Assembly: GCA_964635015.1 (NCBI GenBank)
Contig: CAZWMS010000017.1
Location: 1-30,979, forward strand
Direction: 5' to 3'
DNA from: CAJWPI01 sp964635015
GTDB lineage: Bacteria > Pseudomonadota > Gammaproteobacteria > Magnimaribacterales > Magnimaribacteraceae
DNA length: 30,979 bases
Shown here in pieces: positions 22,345 to 30,979 of the stretch. A program made the position numbers and the translations under genes. Numbering within the stretch: the stretch's first letter is position 1; every line of letters starts with the position of its first letter. A model generated the notes under the pieces. That model did not search any database. It worked only from the letters and a program-made list of their open reading frames with translations, and was not told the DNA's origin.

Positions 22345-24162
22345 ATGAAGATTTTACGTTGGGCTGCTTATTTATTTGCAATTTTTTTATTAGTTTGTTC
22401 AGCCTATTTAGTAAATCTTTTTTTTATGAAGCCTTTCTCTTTGGATCACTACTTAGCTAAAAATCTTGTAGTGAGGTTTATTGATACACCTGAAGGTCTT
22501 ACTTACTTGGGAGTTGTAGATAAGTTCAATTGGATTACCGGGCATTTATCTGAGTTATCTATAAAAGGTAAAGATGACATTTTTGAAGAAATTCAAAAAG
22601 CAAAAGATCAAAGATCAATAATTTCTTCGTATGAGACTTCAGATTTAAGTGAAGAACAAAGGATTACTCAGAAGATTGCACTTTTTTCTTTAGAGAATGA
22701 AATACAAGAAGGAGAAGAGTTCACCTATCACAATTATCCAGTTAACCAAATTGGTGGACTGCATTTAAATCTTGTGGAATTCATGACTGATATTCACCCT
22801 TTAAGGAGTCTTTCTGAAGCAGAATATTATGTCGATCGACTTAATCTATTTGATGAAGTTTTTGATGCTGCTTTGGAAATTCTAGAAGAACAAAAGAAAT
22901 CTGGAATATTTCCTCCTGAGTTTGTTTATCATCACGTAATAAGACAGTTAAATAAATTTTTGAATTACTCTTATGAAGAAAACCCTCTATATGTAAGTTT
23001 CTTTAGAAAAATTGAACCACTTTCATTTTCAAATTCTACTCAAGAGAACTTTCAAGATAAGCTTAAATTAGCCATAGATAGTAGTGTAAATCCAGGATTT
23101 AAGAGCCTACTCTCTTTTATGGAGGAAACACTACCCAGTGCCAATCAACATCATGGTGTTTGGTCTTTACCTAATGGAGATGAATTTTATAGTTTGAGAT
23201 TGAAGGTTTACACCACAACTGATTACTCCGCTGAAGAAATTCATTCTACCGGTCTGAAAGAAGTAGAGAGGATATCTGTGAAGATGAGATCTATATTAAC
23301 AACGCTAGGTTATGGAACGGAGGAGAGTGTTGGTACTCTTATGAATCTACTTAATGAAGACCCTAAATTCTTGTATGAAGACACACCAGATAGAAAAGAA
23401 CTAGTTGTAGCAGATTATGCAAAGATAGTTTCAGAAACTGAATTAGTCATTAAGGATTATTTTTATAAGATGCCTGAAGCTAAAGTTGAAGTAAGGGCTG
23501 TTCCTGAGTACTCAGAAGAAAATCAAGCAGGGGGGTATTATATGTCCCCGTCACTCGATGGGTCCAGACCAGGAGTTTTTTATGCTAATTTGTACGACAT
23601 TAAACAGACACCAACTTATAGCATGAGAACTCTTGCCTTTCATGAAGCAATTCCAGGTCATCACCTACAGAACGCATTAGGCATGGAAAATGAAGATTTG
23701 TCTATTTATAGGAAGTTTGGTTATTACACTTCTGCGTTCGGTGAAGGGTGGGCACTTTATTCAGAGAAATTGGCAGTAGAAGCTGGTTTAACTAAAGATC
23801 TCTACGATGAATTGGGTGTATTACAAAGTGAATTATTTAGGGCTGTTAGGCTGGTAGTTGATACTGGAATCCATTATAAACGCTGGACAAGAGAGGAAGC
23901 CATGCTCTACATGAAAGATATAACTGGCATGTCTGATACTGAAGTAGTTACTGAAATAGAGAGATATATAGTTTGGCCAGGGCAAGCTTGTAGCTATAAA
24001 GTTGGAATGCTAAAAATCTTAGAATTAAGAGAAAGAGCAAAAAAAGAGCTTGGCGATAAATTTGATATAAGGGACTTCCATTCCGCGGTCCTAGACCATG
24101 GTGAGCCTCCTCTTTTTATTGTTGAAAACTTTGTAGACCAGATGATAGAAGAGAGCTTATAG
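22345..24162 (+). CDS. DUF885-family metallopeptidase-like protein, membrane-anchored
   Basis: I start at ATG 22345 rather than the in-frame TTG at 22339; MKILRWAAYLFAIFLLVCSAYLVNLFF then forms a signal-anchor helix. 605 residues. The C-terminal half carries HEAIPGHH (433-440) and, about 30 residues later, GEGWALYSEKL (from 466), the zinc-binding pattern of DUF885 proteins, a family thought to be periplasmic peptidases. The helical N-terminal half is typical of the family. It begins 9 bp after glcB and ends 14 bp before the PQQ-type gene, so it is probably cotranscribed with both. Substrate unknown. Confidence 0.82.
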   Translation: MKILRWAAYLFAIFLLVCSAYLVNLFFMKPFSLDHYLAKNLVVRFIDTPEGLTYLGVVDKFNWITGHLSELSIKGKDDIFEEIQKAKDQRSIISSYETSDLSEEQRITQKIALFSLENEIQEGEEFTYHNYPVNQIGGLHLNLVEFMTDIHPLRSLSEAEYYVDRLNLFDEVFDAALEILEEQKKSGIFPPEFVYHHVIRQLNKFLNYSYEENPLYVSFFRKIEPLSFSNSTQENFQDKLKLAIDSSVNPGFKSLLSFMEETLPSANQHHGVWSLPNGDEFYSLRLKVYTTTDYSAEEIHSTGLKEVERISVKMRSILTTLGYGTEESVGTLMNLLNEDPKFLYEDTPDRKELVVADYAKIVSETELVIKDYFYKMPEAKVEVRAVPEYSEENQAGGYYMSPSLDGSRPGVFYANLYDIKQTPTYSMRTLAFHEAIPGHHLQNALGMENEDLSIYRKFGYYTSAFGEGWALYSEKLAVEAGLTKDLYDELGVLQSELFRAVRLVVDTGIHYKRWTREEAMLYMKDITGMSDTEVVTEIERYIVWPGQACSYKVGMLKILELRERAKKELGDKFDIRDFHSAVLDHGEPPLFIVENFVDQMIEESL

Positions 24163-24176
24163 ATATATTTATCTTC

Positions 24177-26024
24177 ATGAAGAATTTCAGCAGAATTAGC
24201 TCTTATATCTTTTATTTCCTTCTATTCCTTTCAAATCCACAAACACAGGCAGATGAATCTATTAAAGAACTAGTTGAACTGAATTGTGTTGGATGTCATT
24301 TAGATCCCAATCTTAAAGCTCCTAGCTTGCAAGCAATGTCATGGGCTACTTCAGAAGAATTATTACATGTGATGAATGCTGGGAAAATGAAAACCCAGTC
24401 TTCCCACCTTTCAGAAGAACAAAAAAAGCTTATAGCTGGTTATATAAGTAGTTCAGTTGAAGATATTCAAGTTAAGAAATGCAAATCGGATATTAAAAAA
24501 ACAGACATTCTTGGTAGAAATCTCTGGGGTAGCTGGGGTGTGGATTATACAAATAAAAGAAATCAAACTTCTTCATCGATAAACAGTAATAACATCAATT
24601 CATTGATGCTTAGGTGGGCTTTAAATGTTCAGGGTTATGAGTCAAGATCACCCCCTGTTGTTTTAGGTAGCCTTTTAATTATTGGAACATCTAGGGGATT
24701 TGTTTATGCTCTGAACAGGGAAACTGGATGCTCATATTGGAGATACCGAGCTGAAGGACGAACACGGAATTCTCCCTTAATTAATTCGGATGATCTAACT
24801 TTATATATTGTCGACCAAAGTCTAGTGGTTCATTCCGTTAATCTATTAAATGGAAAACTAAACTGGAAATCCCAAATTGATAAAGAAGATTTTCAAATCA
24901 TTACAGGTTCTCCAGTCTTGCATGGAGAAAAGTTGATTATACCCATATCGTCCATTGAAACTGCTGTAGCTGTAGATCCTTTTTATGAATGCTGCAAATC
25001 TAGTGGCGCAGTAGTTGCATTAAACAGAAAAAATGGAGAAGTAATTTGGTATCACAGGGTTCTCGATGAAGCTAAATTCGTAGGAAAACATTTTTTAACC
25101 AGAGTAGAAAAGTTTGCACCGGCTGGAGCATCTGTTTGGGGAACTCCGGCTATAGATGATGCAGGAAAAAAAGTTTTCTTTGGAACAGCTCAAAGCACTC
25201 AGTCTCCTGCCTCAGAGTTCAGTGATGCTATTGTTGCATTAGACATGGATAATGGCAGAAGAATTTGGTCACACCAAACCGTCCCTAATGACGCTCATAA
25301 TGTAGCGTGTGAGATTCCTTTTAATCCAAATTGTCCAGACCAGGATGGTCCTGATCTTGACTTTGGAGCTGCAGTTATTTACCTAAAAACCAAACAGGGT
25401 GAGGAAATGATTTTAGCGGGACAAAAGTCAGGATGGGTTTATGCCTTTAATCCAGAAAATGGAAAAAAGATTTGGTCAAAAAGATTAGGTCGCGGAGGAA
25501 AACTCGGAGGAGTTCACTGGGGAATGGCTTTAAAAGACAACACCCTGTTTGTACCAATTTCAGATAGAACCATTCCTTCCGACGACGGATTGTATGGTAA
25601 GGATCCTTCACCAGGAATTTATGCTTTGGATATTAAAACTGGTGACCTGGTTTGGTCTTCTCCCCTAGAGGATGACTGTAAAGATAGAGGAAAAAGGAAG
25701 TTAACAGGTGAAGCAGACTGCTTTTCTGGATTCTCTGCCCCAATATCAATTAGCAATGACTTACTATTTGCAGGAGCCTTAGATGGAAGATTCTTTGCTT
25801 ATTCAGTTAAAAATGGAGAAAGAGTTTGGGAATTTGATACCCTGAGAGATTTCGCTGAAATAAACGCTCCTAGCAGGAACTCTTTCGATTACAGACCTGC
25901 ATCTGGCGGCTCAATAGATGCAGCAGGGCCCGTAATACTAGACAATTGGGTCTTCACTAATTCTGGATTTGGGGGACATAATCAAATTCCTGGTAATGTC
26001 TTGTTAGCCTTTTCCTTAGAATAG
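24177..26024 (+). CDS. PQQ-type quinohemoprotein dehydrogenase (polyvinyl-alcohol-dehydrogenase-like)
   Basis: A 615-residue exported protein with signal peptide (~1-25). A small N-terminal cytochrome c domain has one heme motif, CVGCH (37-41). From ~110 on there is an eight-bladed PQQ propeller with repeated 'ALN.ETG...W', 'ALDMDNGRRIWSH' and 'ALDIKTGDLVWSS' blades. Vicinal cysteines (Cys272, Cys273 in YECCKSS) match the disulfide in PQQ alcohol dehydrogenases. The order cytochrome-then-propeller is that of polyvinyl alcohol dehydrogenase, whereas most quinohemoprotein alcohol dehydrogenases carry the cytochrome at the C terminus. It would oxidise an alcohol in the periplasm and pass electrons to its own heme, then to a soluble c cytochrome. 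Substrate not known; no PQQ synthesis genes in the window. Confidence 0.82.
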   Translation: MKNFSRISSYIFYFLLFLSNPQTQADESIKELVELNCVGCHLDPNLKAPSLQAMSWATSEELLHVMNAGKMKTQSSHLSEEQKKLIAGYISSSVEDIQVKKCKSDIKKTDILGRNLWGSWGVDYTNKRNQTSSSINSNNINSLMLRWALNVQGYESRSPPVVLGSLLIIGTSRGFVYALNRETGCSYWRYRAEGRTRNSPLINSDDLTLYIVDQSLVVHSVNLLNGKLNWKSQIDKEDFQIITGSPVLHGEKLIIPISSIETAVAVDPFYECCKSSGAVVALNRKNGEVIWYHRVLDEAKFVGKHFLTRVEKFAPAGASVWGTPAIDDAGKKVFFGTAQSTQSPASEFSDAIVALDMDNGRRIWSHQTVPNDAHNVACEIPFNPNCPDQDGPDLDFGAAVIYLKTKQGEEMILAGQKSGWVYAFNPENGKKIWSKRLGRGGKLGGVHWGMALKDNTLFVPISDRTIPSDDGLYGKDPSPGIYALDIKTGDLVWSSPLEDDCKDRGKRKLTGEADCFSGFSAPISISNDLLFAGALDGRFFAYSVKNGERVWEFDTLRDFAEINAPSRNSFDYRPASGGSIDAAGPVILDNWVFTNSGFGGHNQIPGNVLLAFSLE

Positions 26025-26031
26025 TTATTTT

Positions 26032-26439
26032 ATGTTTCAAAGGGAATTAACTATATCTCCGAATGGAAGAGGCTTATATGAAATTACTGAAAAAATACAA
26101 TCGATAGTGTCTTCATCTGATATTGAAGAAGGTCTATGTAATGTGTTTATAAAACACACTTCTGCCTCTCTACTTATTCAAGAAAATGCTAGCAAAGAAG
26201 TGTTAACAGATATCCTCAACTTTTTTGAGAAAATTGTTCCTGAACACTCAGGATACCTTCATTCAACAGAAGGCCCGGATGATATGCCGAGCCATTTAAG
26301 GAGTATACTTTCAGAAACTTCCTTAATGATCCCAGTCAAAAACAATCACTTAGACTTGGGTGTCTGGCAAGGAATATTTCTTTTTGAGCATAGACAGTCT
26401 AGTTTCAAAAGAAACATATTTGTTTCCGTATTTGATTAA
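26032..26439 (+). CDS. yjbQ: YjbQ-family protein (UPF0047)
   Basis: A 135-residue cytoplasmic protein of the YjbQ family, a small trimeric protein reported to have weak thiamine-phosphate-synthase activity. Diagnostic segments are FIKHTSASLLIQENA (residues ~44-58), a middle HSTEGPDDMPSHLRS and the C-terminal LGVWQGIFLFEHR. Length is normal. It starts 7 bp after the dehydrogenase stop, so it ends the plus-strand run that begins at glcB. The physiological role is not settled. Confidence 0.9.
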   Translation: MFQRELTISPNGRGLYEITEKIQSIVSSSDIEEGLCNVFIKHTSASLLIQENASKEVLTDILNFFEKIVPEHSGYLHSTEGPDDMPSHLRSILSETSLMIPVKNNHLDLGVWQGIFLFEHRQSSFKRNIFVSVFD

Positions 26440-26537
26440 TCAAATCAACCAGCTTTATAAATGGAAAATTTCCATGTCTCCAATAAAATCTTAACTACAA
26501 TCACTACAAGAAGTTAGAAGTATGTTTTTTTAAACTT

Positions 26538-26954
26538 TCAGTCGTTTTTCTTAATAAACAGTGTAAAGATCACCACTAAAGCAGCAGACAAAACAAAAAT
26601 GCCCGGTACAAGGTCTGGGATTAAACTAAAAACTGGAGCTCCTGAAACATCTCTCCATAAAACAAAACCTTGTGAAGCAGTTGTCAGACTGCCACCTCCT
26701 GTTTGTAGTTCAGATAGCTGCCCAGCTGTATTGTCAAAATTAAATCTGCCAAACGCCATATTTGTTAGTAGCCCCATATAAATACAACCGTTAAATATTA
26801 GAACAACAATTTTTGAGATAAGATTGGCTCCTGTATCTGCAGCCCCCTTTGCTAATCTAAACCCTACCCAAAGTAAAAATGACATGGCTGCGAACCCAAT
26901 TGATAAACCAATGCCGTTAGAATAGGTTAGAGACCATATTTCATATTCACTCAT
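26538..26954 (-). CDS. Membrane protein of unknown function
   Basis: A 138-residue protein with about four hydrophobic segments (roughly 13-32, 45-66, a weaker one around 95-105, and 112-133) and a short KKND tail. The region between the second and last helix (~68-100) is Gly/Ser/Thr-rich and polar, probably a periplasmic loop. I recognise no family. A strong AAAAGGAGAG ribosome site supports it as a real gene. It stands alone between yjbQ (convergent) and the PhoD-like gene (same strand, 110 bp upstream). Confidence 0.65.
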   Translation of the reverse strand: MSEYEIWSLTYSNGIGLSIGFAAMSFLLWVGFRLAKGAADTGANLISKIVVLIFNGCIYMGLLTNMAFGRFNFDNTAGQLSELQTGGGSLTTASQGFVLWRDVSGAPVFSLIPDLVPGIFVLSAALVVIFTLFIKKND

Positions 26955-27064
26955 GTTTTCTCTCCTTTTATAAAAATGTTAGTTATTATCATTGAGAATT
27001 AAAGATTCCCTTTAATGATTTTATCAAAAAAATAATTTTGTTATGTAAATAAATTACGAATTGA

Positions 27065-28057
27065 TTATTGTATTTTTACCTCTTCAAGAACCTGGCCGTA
27101 ATTATTTTTAAGCTGTATAACAATCAAAGAAGAGTCACTTATCTTAATAACCCCGTAATTCATGTTGTAATGCATTTTTCCTTCTAACAGGGGATCGGTT
27201 TCTTTCCATATTTTTTCAAGCCATCCAGGTAGAGGTTTGTTCAGAGAAGAGGTAGTTAATTCGTATAGATTGTCACTTTTATAAATAGCCGCCTTATGCC
27301 TATCTCCAGAAACTAAAATAACTGGCTTTCTATGTTTTTTAATTAAAGAAAGTAACCTAGTTCTTTCATGGGGGAAGTTATTCCATTTTTCAAATCCGTG
27401 ATTGGTAGCAAGAATTTGTATCGAAGACACCAACACAATCAAATCTACATCCTCGTTGAATTGCGATTCAAGCCAAGACCACTGTTCTTTGCCAAGAATA
27501 GTTTTGCTATTATCTGAGGTTGGTACATAATTTCTTTTTTCACCTTCTAAAGATGATCTGAAATACCTAGTATCTAATCCTATAAAAAGGATATCTTTCT
27601 TTTTAAATGATCTGGTTTCCGAGAAATAAATACCTTCCTGACTGTACCTAGAGTCATTTTTATCCACTTTCCAGAAATCCAGAAATAGTTTCTGTGATTC
27701 TTTCTTTAATGCATACTCACTGCCTCCATCATTAATGCCGTAATCATGATCATCCCATATAGCGACAGGTTTAATCTTTTTAAGCCAATTTGGAAATCGC
27801 TTTTCTTGTTTTAAGTAAGAATTTTTCATCTTAGTCAACTCTCCTGACTCTAAATCCCCATAAACATTGTCTCCCATAAAGAAAAACATATTGAGATTCT
27901 CATTTTTCATAGGCTCCCATATTTCTTGAGATTTTTCTTGATCCAAGCAAGATCCAAACCCAATATTAAAGTAGGTAAGATTGGTTTCATTGAATCCGTT
28001 TAATAGTGAGGGGAAAGTAAAGAAAGTTATTAGTAAGGCATTTTTTATTTTATTCAT
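27065..28057 (-). CDS. PhoD-like phosphatase/phosphodiesterase, exported
   Basis: I start at the ATG giving MNKIKNALLITFFTFPSLLNGF, a clean signal peptide, rather than at an in-frame TTG nine codons upstream. 330 residues. The motifs fit the PhoD/purple-acid-type metallophosphatase family: GFGSCLD with the conserved Cys, MGDNVYGD, AIWDDHDYGINDG, the substrate-domain middle FIGLDTRYFR, and the C-terminal VSGDRHKAAIY. PhoD enzymes are periplasmic, calcium/iron-dependent, and hydrolyse phosphomonoesters or diesters to release phosphate. Which ester is used here is unknown. No Pho box was recognised upstream. Confidence 0.85.
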   Translation of the reverse strand: MNKIKNALLITFFTFPSLLNGFNETNLTYFNIGFGSCLDQEKSQEIWEPMKNENLNMFFFMGDNVYGDLESGELTKMKNSYLKQEKRFPNWLKKIKPVAIWDDHDYGINDGGSEYALKKESQKLFLDFWKVDKNDSRYSQEGIYFSETRSFKKKDILFIGLDTRYFRSSLEGEKRNYVPTSDNSKTILGKEQWSWLESQFNEDVDLIVLVSSIQILATNHGFEKWNNFPHERTRLLSLIKKHRKPVILVSGDRHKAAIYKSDNLYELTTSSLNKPLPGWLEKIWKETDPLLEGKMHYNMNYGVIKISDSSLIVIQLKNNYGQVLEEVKIQ

Positions 28058-28168
28058 AGAAGTTACATTAAGTTTATATATCAAAACTAAATAGTAAATA
28101 CTAGGTGCATGTTATAAATTAGATTAATAGATGCTAGTATTTATTGACCAATGAGATTAGTACATTAA

Positions 28169-29233
28169 ATGAATAAAGAAAAAGAAGATAATGATGGTGC
28201 TTTAAGTACCCAACCCTCAAAACATCAGGAGTGGTTGGATCAGGTACAAGAAGAAATAATTGAACCTAATCAATTGATAATAGATCCTCATCATCATTTA
28301 TGGCCATCCTCTCCAAGAACACAAGGGATACCTAAAGAACAATACTATCTATTAGAGGATCTCTGGAAGGATACTGGCAGTGGCCATAATATTTCAAAGA
28401 CTGTTTTTGTTGAATGTGGGCAAGGATACTACGAAGATGGACCCAAAGCTTTTAGACCTGTAGGCGAGACAGAGTTTGTAGTTAGAGTGGCAAAAGAATC
28501 AAATTCAGATAAGTCTAGAGCTCAGATATCTGGAATTGTAAGTCATGCTGATATGATGTTAGGAGATTCAGTTAAGGAAGTTCTTGAAGCTCATGTAGAA
28601 AAAGGGGAGGGATTATTTAGAGGTATAAGGCATGCAGGAGGATGGGATGATAGTGACGAAATTCGTAATTCACATTCTGATCCAATAAAAAAAATATATT
28701 TACATGACACTTTTCAGAGAGGAATTGAACAATTAGACAGTATGAAATTAACTTTTGATTCTTGGCATTATCATAATCAAATTAAAGAGTTAACTCAATT
28801 AGCTAAAGCTTTCCCTAATCTAACTATTATCCACGATCACTTTGGAGGTCCTCTTGGAATTGGACAGTATGAAGGTAAAAGAGAGACCATTTTTCATCAA
28901 TGGCAAGAGGATATTTCTGAACTGGCAACTTGTAAAAATGTTTATTCAAAATTAGGAGGTATGGCAATGCCTATCAATGGCTGGGATTGGCATAAAAGAA
29001 ATAAACCAGCAAGTTCAGATGAATTAGTTGAAGCTCAACAAGACTATTATTTACACTGTATAAAAGTTTTTGGAACACAAAGGTGTATGTTTGAAAGTAA
29101 TTTTCCCGTTGATAAACAATCTATTTCTTATCCGGTCTTATGGAATGGGCTCAAAAAACTGTCTATGAGTTTTTCTTTAGAAGAAAAGAATAATCTTTTC
29201 TTTAATACAGCAAAAAAGGTTTATTCTCTTTAG
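28169..29233 (+). CDS. Amidohydrolase family protein (Amidohydro_2, TIM barrel)
   Basis: A 354-residue cytoplasmic protein. The strand-1 metal motif is IIDPHHHLW (His41 and His43 as the H-x-H ligands). FRGIRHAG, TIIHDHFGGPLG (metal-ligand His) and MFESNFPVDK (metal Asp-type end) follow in the order of PF04909 proteins, which include 2-pyrone-4,6-dicarboxylate lactonase and acyl-malonate-type decarboxylases. The first ~30 residues are polar and not part of the barrel. Most likely a lactonase or decarboxylase for a catabolic acid; substrate not assignable. Confidence 0.83.
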   Translation: MNKEKEDNDGALSTQPSKHQEWLDQVQEEIIEPNQLIIDPHHHLWPSSPRTQGIPKEQYYLLEDLWKDTGSGHNISKTVFVECGQGYYEDGPKAFRPVGETEFVVRVAKESNSDKSRAQISGIVSHADMMLGDSVKEVLEAHVEKGEGLFRGIRHAGGWDDSDEIRNSHSDPIKKIYLHDTFQRGIEQLDSMKLTFDSWHYHNQIKELTQLAKAFPNLTIIHDHFGGPLGIGQYEGKRETIFHQWQEDISELATCKNVYSKLGGMAMPINGWDWHKRNKPASSDELVEAQQDYYLHCIKVFGTQRCMFESNFPVDKQSISYPVLWNGLKKLSMSFSLEEKNNLFFNTAKKVYSL

Positions 29234-29301
29234 ACTACCAGGGTGTGTCCTACCTCGTCAGTTCAAAATTATTCAGAATCAAGAGGATTGTCAGGATAAG
29301 C

Positions 29302-29898
29302 TCACCTGACTAAGAAAACAGCTCGCAACAAGTGTCTCTGGGCTTTTATTAATTCTTGTTTGCTGGCTCCGTCAAATATCATCAATTGCAATGTATGACC
29401 AGTCCCTATATAGATTCTAGCCGCTGCCATAGTATTAAAATCCTTGGGCAATATTTTCTGTCTTTTAGCTTTTGAGAGTACATTACGCACTCTTCTGTGA
29501 AGTTCTTCTAGTAAATTTTGATAGTCTCGCCATACATTTTCACGAATGCCTGCACTCCAATCCAGCCATACTTTTATTAAATCAGGGTTCTCGAAACCAG
29601 TCTTAAGAAAAGCTGCAGCCAAATCAGTCAGAGCACCTTGTGCAGAATCTTGTTCAAGGTTTAAAGTAAATATCTCAATGAGATAGTCTTCCACTTGTTT
29701 TGTTGATGACTTAATCAGGTCTTGACGTCGTTTAAAATAAAAATGAACGGTTGATACCGAAACACCAGCCAATCTAGCAACTTGTGAATGTGTTACCCTT
29801 GAAATCCCGTGATTTGCAGTTGCTTTAATTATAAATTTTTCTAACTGCTTTTTTCTTTCCTTTGGAGAAAGTCTTAATTTTTTTTTCACTTTTAACAA
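29302..29898 (-). CDS. TetR-family transcriptional regulator (BetI-like)
   Basis: A 198-residue regulator. The helix-turn-helix is in 25-60 (ITKAT-type helix 1, SQVARLAGVSVSTVHFYFKRRQDL). The ligand domain, with KVWLDWSAGIRENVWRDYQ and a long final helix, resembles the C-terminal domain of BetI-like TetR proteins. No ATG is available; TTG 29898 or GTG 29889 are the possible starts, both right before a Lys-rich N-terminal arm that could contact the minor groove. It diverges from the alcohol dehydrogenase gene and probably controls it from the shared 231-bp spacer. Confidence 0.82.
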   Translation of the reverse strand: MLKVKKKLRLSPKERKKQLEKFIIKATANHGISRVTHSQVARLAGVSVSTVHFYFKRRQDLIKSSTKQVEDYLIEIFTLNLEQDSAQGALTDLAAAFLKTGFENPDLIKVWLDWSAGIRENVWRDYQNLLEELHRRVRNVLSKAKRQKILPKDFNTMAAARIYIGTGHTLQLMIFDGASKQELIKAQRHLLRAVFLVR

Positions 29899-30006
29899 AA
29901 TTTTATCACAAACCTTACTTAAGCCTTAACCAACACCAATAAAAATAATCTTTCAAACGAGCCTAATTATAATAAAAAGAAGAATATTATTTACCATAAA
30001 AACTAT

Positions 30007-30110
30007 CTATAGAACAATGTATATACAGAATAATTATGTATTTACTCAATACAATAGTATAAACATACAATAGTTATTGACAATACATATAATAATAATA
30101 AGCTAATATT
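30007..30110. promoter_or_regulatory. Candidate operator/promoter region between tetR-type gene and alcohol dehydrogenase
   Basis: Very AT-rich divergent spacer with a recurring ACAAT element at 30014, 30051 and 30067, and CAAT again at 30081. ACAATAGTAT (30051-30060) and ACAATAGTTAT (30067-30077) are near copies 16 bp apart. CAATA-GT-TATTG (30068-30079) is an inverted repeat. A consensus TTGACA (30077-30082) overlaps it, but no -10 at standard spacing is evident. TetR proteins usually bind such short palindromes; binding is inferred. Confidence 0.4.
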
Positions 30111-30129
30111 GAAATAGGAGTGTAATAGA

Positions 30130-30979
30130 ATGAAAACCCTTGCTGCAGTTGTCACTGAAATTGGAAAACCATTATCCTTGATGGAATTAGATATTGAGGA
30201 TCCTAGAGATGATGAAATCCTAGTTCGTATCTTCGCTACTGGAGTTTGTCATACTGATCTTGTTGTACAGGCTGGTATGCTCCCCGTGCCTATACCAGTT
30301 ACCCTCGGTCATGAAGGGGCAGGGGTTGTGGAAAAAATTGGTTCCAAAGTTTTGAAGGTAAAACCAGGTGATCATGTTGTTTTGTCTTTCAATTCATGTG
30401 GCTCCTGCGAGAGCTGTAACGACAAAGAACCTGCTTATTGTTATGAATTTATGCCCCGTAATTTCGGAGCGACAAGAGAAGACGGGACCACTGCATTATC
30501 ATTGAAAAATAAACCGATACATAGCAACTTTTTCGGGCAATCATCTTTTGCAACTTTTTCTATTTGTCGTGAATTAAATGCAGTCAAAGTGCCTAAAACA
30601 ACTGACCTGAGTTTACTCGGTCCTCTTGGTTGCGGCATCCTAACTGGTGCTGGAGCTGTCATAAATGCTCTTCCAGTAAACAAAGGGTCGTCTCTTGTAG
30701 TGTTTGGTACTGGGTCTGTTGGTTTGTCGTCGATAATGGCTGCAAAAATACAAGGAGCTTCAATAATTATCGCCATCGATCTAAATAGTGATCGTTTAGA
30801 GGTGGCTAGTGAGCTTGGAGCAACACATACTTTTAATCCAAACGAAACAACTGACTTAGTAGAAAATATAATTGAACTCACCACTCATGGAGTAACGGCC
30901 GCTCTAGATACTACGGGATTACCGGATGTAATTCGTGACGCTGTTTTATGCTTGGCCCCACGGGGAACTTGTGGAATTC
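30130..30979 (+). CDS. Zinc-dependent alcohol dehydrogenase (aryl-alcohol type), 3' end outside window
   Basis: Medium-chain dehydrogenase/reductase; 283 residues are visible and the frame is open at the right edge. The catalytic zinc site is GVCHTD and GHEGAG; the structural zinc loop is C-G-S-C-E-S-C followed by PAYC; the NAD-binding glycine motif is FGTGSVGLSS followed by an acidic AIDLN, indicating NAD preference. LGCGILTGAGA matches benzyl/aryl-alcohol dehydrogenases of the XylB type. It probably oxidises an alcohol to an aldehyde. AATAGGAGTG is a good ribosome site before the ATG. Divergent from and likely controlled by the TetR-type gene. GC is higher than most of the window (57 of 120 at 30241-30360). 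Confidence 0.9.
   Translation, partial: MKTLAAVVTEIGKPLSLMELDIEDPRDDEILVRIFATGVCHTDLVVQAGMLPVPIPVTLGHEGAGVVEKIGSKVLKVKPGDHVVLSFNSCGSCESCNDKEPAYCYEFMPRNFGATREDGTTALSLKNKPIHSNFFGQSSFATFSICRELNAVKVPKTTDLSLLGPLGCGILTGAGAVINALPVNKGSSLVVFGTGSVGLSSIMAAKIQGASIIIAIDLNSDRLEVASELGATHTFNPNETTDLVENIIELTTHGVTAALDTTGLPDVIRDAVLCLAPRGTCGI

Noticed and set aside
29290..29310. GTCAGG/CCTGAC inverted repeat spanning the TetR-type stop codon
   Set aside because: Short stem overlapping coding sequence without a T-run; could be chance.
30441..30884. Minus-strand ORF of 147 codons at the right end
   Set aside because: Entirely antisense to the clear alcohol dehydrogenase reading frame, which only lacks a stop because it leaves the window.
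1..30979. CRISPR array, insertion sequence, rRNA
   Set aside because: No spaced repeat array, transposase-like frame with terminal inverted repeats, or rRNA segment was seen on reading.

Overview
The window is AT-rich, densely packed DNA from a bacterium. The gene set fits a free-living marine gammaproteobacterium: cytochrome c5, malate synthase G, DgkA, FolE, cyclopropane fatty acid synthase, YjbQ, a RimB-RimK type fusion and many hydrolases. The low GC and short spacers recall small-genome lineages such as SAR86, but that placement is inference; no rRNA or other taxonomic marker is present.

Layout. 1-7.7 kb is a hydrolase-rich stretch: the C-terminal end of a sulfatase, a haloalkane dehalogenase of higher GC than its surroundings, two secreted or membrane-anchored metallo-beta-lactamase-fold enzymes, a retropepsin-like/RimK fusion, a candidate structured RNA on the minus strand, a deazaflavin-type reductase, a VOC protein, a tiny very basic ORF and an exported alpha/beta hydrolase. 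Two short promoter-like modules recur here. 7.8-14.8 kb holds a cytochrome c5-like protein and then a plus-strand run: HAD hydrolase, aminoglycoside-phosphotransferase-like kinase, EthD protein, acyl-CoA dehydrogenase, redoxin, AMP-forming acyl-CoA synthetase and crotonase-like protein. The order HAD-kinase-acyl-CoA dehydrogenase matches the domain order of the animal fusion protein ACAD10. Together with the ligase and crotonase it suggests a hydroxy-acid route in which a hydroxyacyl-CoA is phosphorylated and then rearranged for beta-oxidation. HAD and kinase share one reading frame, separated by a single UAG.

15-19 kb carries a DMT transporter, a GNAT acetyltransferase, Cfa, FolE and DgkA. 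At 19.1 kb is an intact tRNA-Gly(GCC). A perfect 45-bp copy of its 3' part lies 964 bp downstream, bracketing a small island with one membrane-protein gene, internal 21-bp direct repeats and no visible integrase. After the island come malate synthase G, a DUF885 metallopeptidase-like protein, a c-heme PQQ-type dehydrogenase and YjbQ on the plus strand.

The last part (26.5-31 kb) has a membrane protein of unknown function, a PhoD-like phosphatase, an amidohydrolase, and a TetR/BetI-like regulator diverging from a zinc alcohol dehydrogenase that runs off the right edge. All family calls come from reading motifs; no database search was run.
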